This document shows, one piece after another, positions 63,578-64,000 of a stretch of DNA of 64,000 bases (the first letter of the stretch is position 1; the number at the start of each line of letters is the position of its first letter). Source of the DNA: JBCBCP01 sp039817385 (GTDB lineage Bacteria; Pseudomonadota; Alphaproteobacteria; Rhodobacterales; Rhodobacteraceae); NCBI GenBank assembly GCA_039817385.1, contig JBCBVY010000001.1, forward strand, positions 558,001 through 622,000. Reading direction: 5' to 3'. The notes below the pieces were generated by a model that worked only from the letters and a program-made list of their open reading frames with translations, did not search any database and was not told where the DNA came from. The translations under genes were made by a program, and so were the position numbers.

Positions 63578-64000
63578 TGGCGTGGCTTGCGCGCCCCGGG
63601 GGCCACCTGATCTGGTGGGAACGGCATGGGCGCGGTGATTTGCCCGCGCTCTGGCTGCATGGCGGGCCCGGGTCGGGGGTGCGGGCGCAGCAGGCCGAAC
63701 TGTTTGACTCCGCATGCTATGACCTTGTCCTGTTCGATCAGCGGGGCGCAGGCCGGTCGCAGCCGGCCGCGCGGGACGGGCTGGCCGCGCTGGAGGCGAA
63801 CACGACCGCGGATTTGATTGACGACATTGAAGCGCTGCGGGGCGAGATCGGCGCCGAGGCGTGGGTTGTGGGTGGCGGCTCTTGGGGCTCGACCCTCGCG
63901 CTCGCCTATGCGCAGGCGCATCCGGACCGGGTGCGCGCGTTGGTGCTGGCCGGTGTGGCGACCAGCGCGCGGGACGATCTGCACTGGCTTTACGGCGATG
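63577..64000 (+). CDS. Proline iminopeptidase-like alpha/beta hydrolase (3' end beyond window)
   Basis: The 141 visible codons begin MAWLARPGGHLIWWERHGRG and contain LWLHGGPGSG (oxyanion-hole region), VLFDQRGAGRSQP and the nucleophile elbow GGGSWGSTLALAYAQAHPDR (GxSxG). The HGGPG and DQRG.GRS motifs are diagnostic for proline iminopeptidases (family S33), which release N-terminal proline. The end lies outside the window. It overlaps the preceding hypothetical gene by one base. Confidence 0.85.
   Translation, partial: MAWLARPGGHLIWWERHGRGDLPALWLHGGPGSGVRAQQAELFDSACYDLVLFDQRGAGRSQPAARDGLAALEANTTADLIDDIEALRGEIGAEAWVVGGGSWGSTLALAYAQAHPDRVRALVLAGVATSARDDLHWLYGD

Overview
The window is GC-rich chromosomal DNA from an alphaproteobacterium, most likely a marine-type member of the Rhodobacteraceae (Roseobacter group). 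This rests on gene content and protein character, not on a database search: a four-subunit sarcosine oxidase locus, CcmI, a TRAP transporter, an Atm1-type exporter, DUF1289, many tightly overlapping operons and family-typical intergenic palindromes.

Layout. 1-10.7 kb: the end of a yajC-secD operon, a membrane-anchored pentapeptide-repeat protein, serS, a broken MFS transporter, a DUF2235 hydrolase, a TspO-like membrane protein, and a tpr-bamB-der operon on the minus strand. 10.8-16.0 kb: a two-gene RND efflux pump. 16.0-16.4 kb: a convergent gap filled by a giant palindrome and two hairpins. 16.4-21.7 kb: Atm1-type ABC exporter, LysM protein, LOG-type phosphoribohydrolase, sodB and a secreted hypothetical. 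21.8-27.9 kb: soxB, soxD, soxA and soxG for heterotetrameric sarcosine oxidase, with three small genes embedded. 28.1-36.4 kb: ccmI-ruvX-DUF1289, a 2OG-oxygenase-like gene, TauE, dusA, a TRAP transporter and a GFA-family protein. 36.7-45.8 kb: acs, a flavin reductase, an AraC regulator, an ABC/FtsX/AttH-like export cluster, a PNPOx-family protein and a phosphoesterase. 45.8-54.7 kb: a complete dipeptide-type ABC importer, then a ferric-iron-type ABC importer whose ATPase lies on the opposite strand.

54.85-62.58 kb is a decayed genomic island. An intact tRNA-Thr(TGT) is at the right end and a 44-nt degenerate copy of the tRNA 3' half is at the left end, in the same orientation. A truncated tyrosine-recombinase relic lies next to the tRNA. 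Between them are a dead IS5-family transposase, a phnC-like ABC fragment, a dead IS3-family element with both inverted repeats, and one large intact gene for a ~1,710-residue RTX/DUF4214 secreted protein.

The most unusual signal is inside the two dead transposases. Four copies (two per orientation) of a 38-41 nt element share a 12-nt near-palindromic head (ACTGCCCGGCAG), an 8-nt purine tail (GAGAGGGG-like) and a middle hairpin whose sequence differs in each copy. Removing two of them restores the expected transposase reading frame exactly; the other two sit at internal deletion junctions. I do not recognise this element.

The window ends with a conserved hypothetical gene and the start of a proline-iminopeptidase-like gene.
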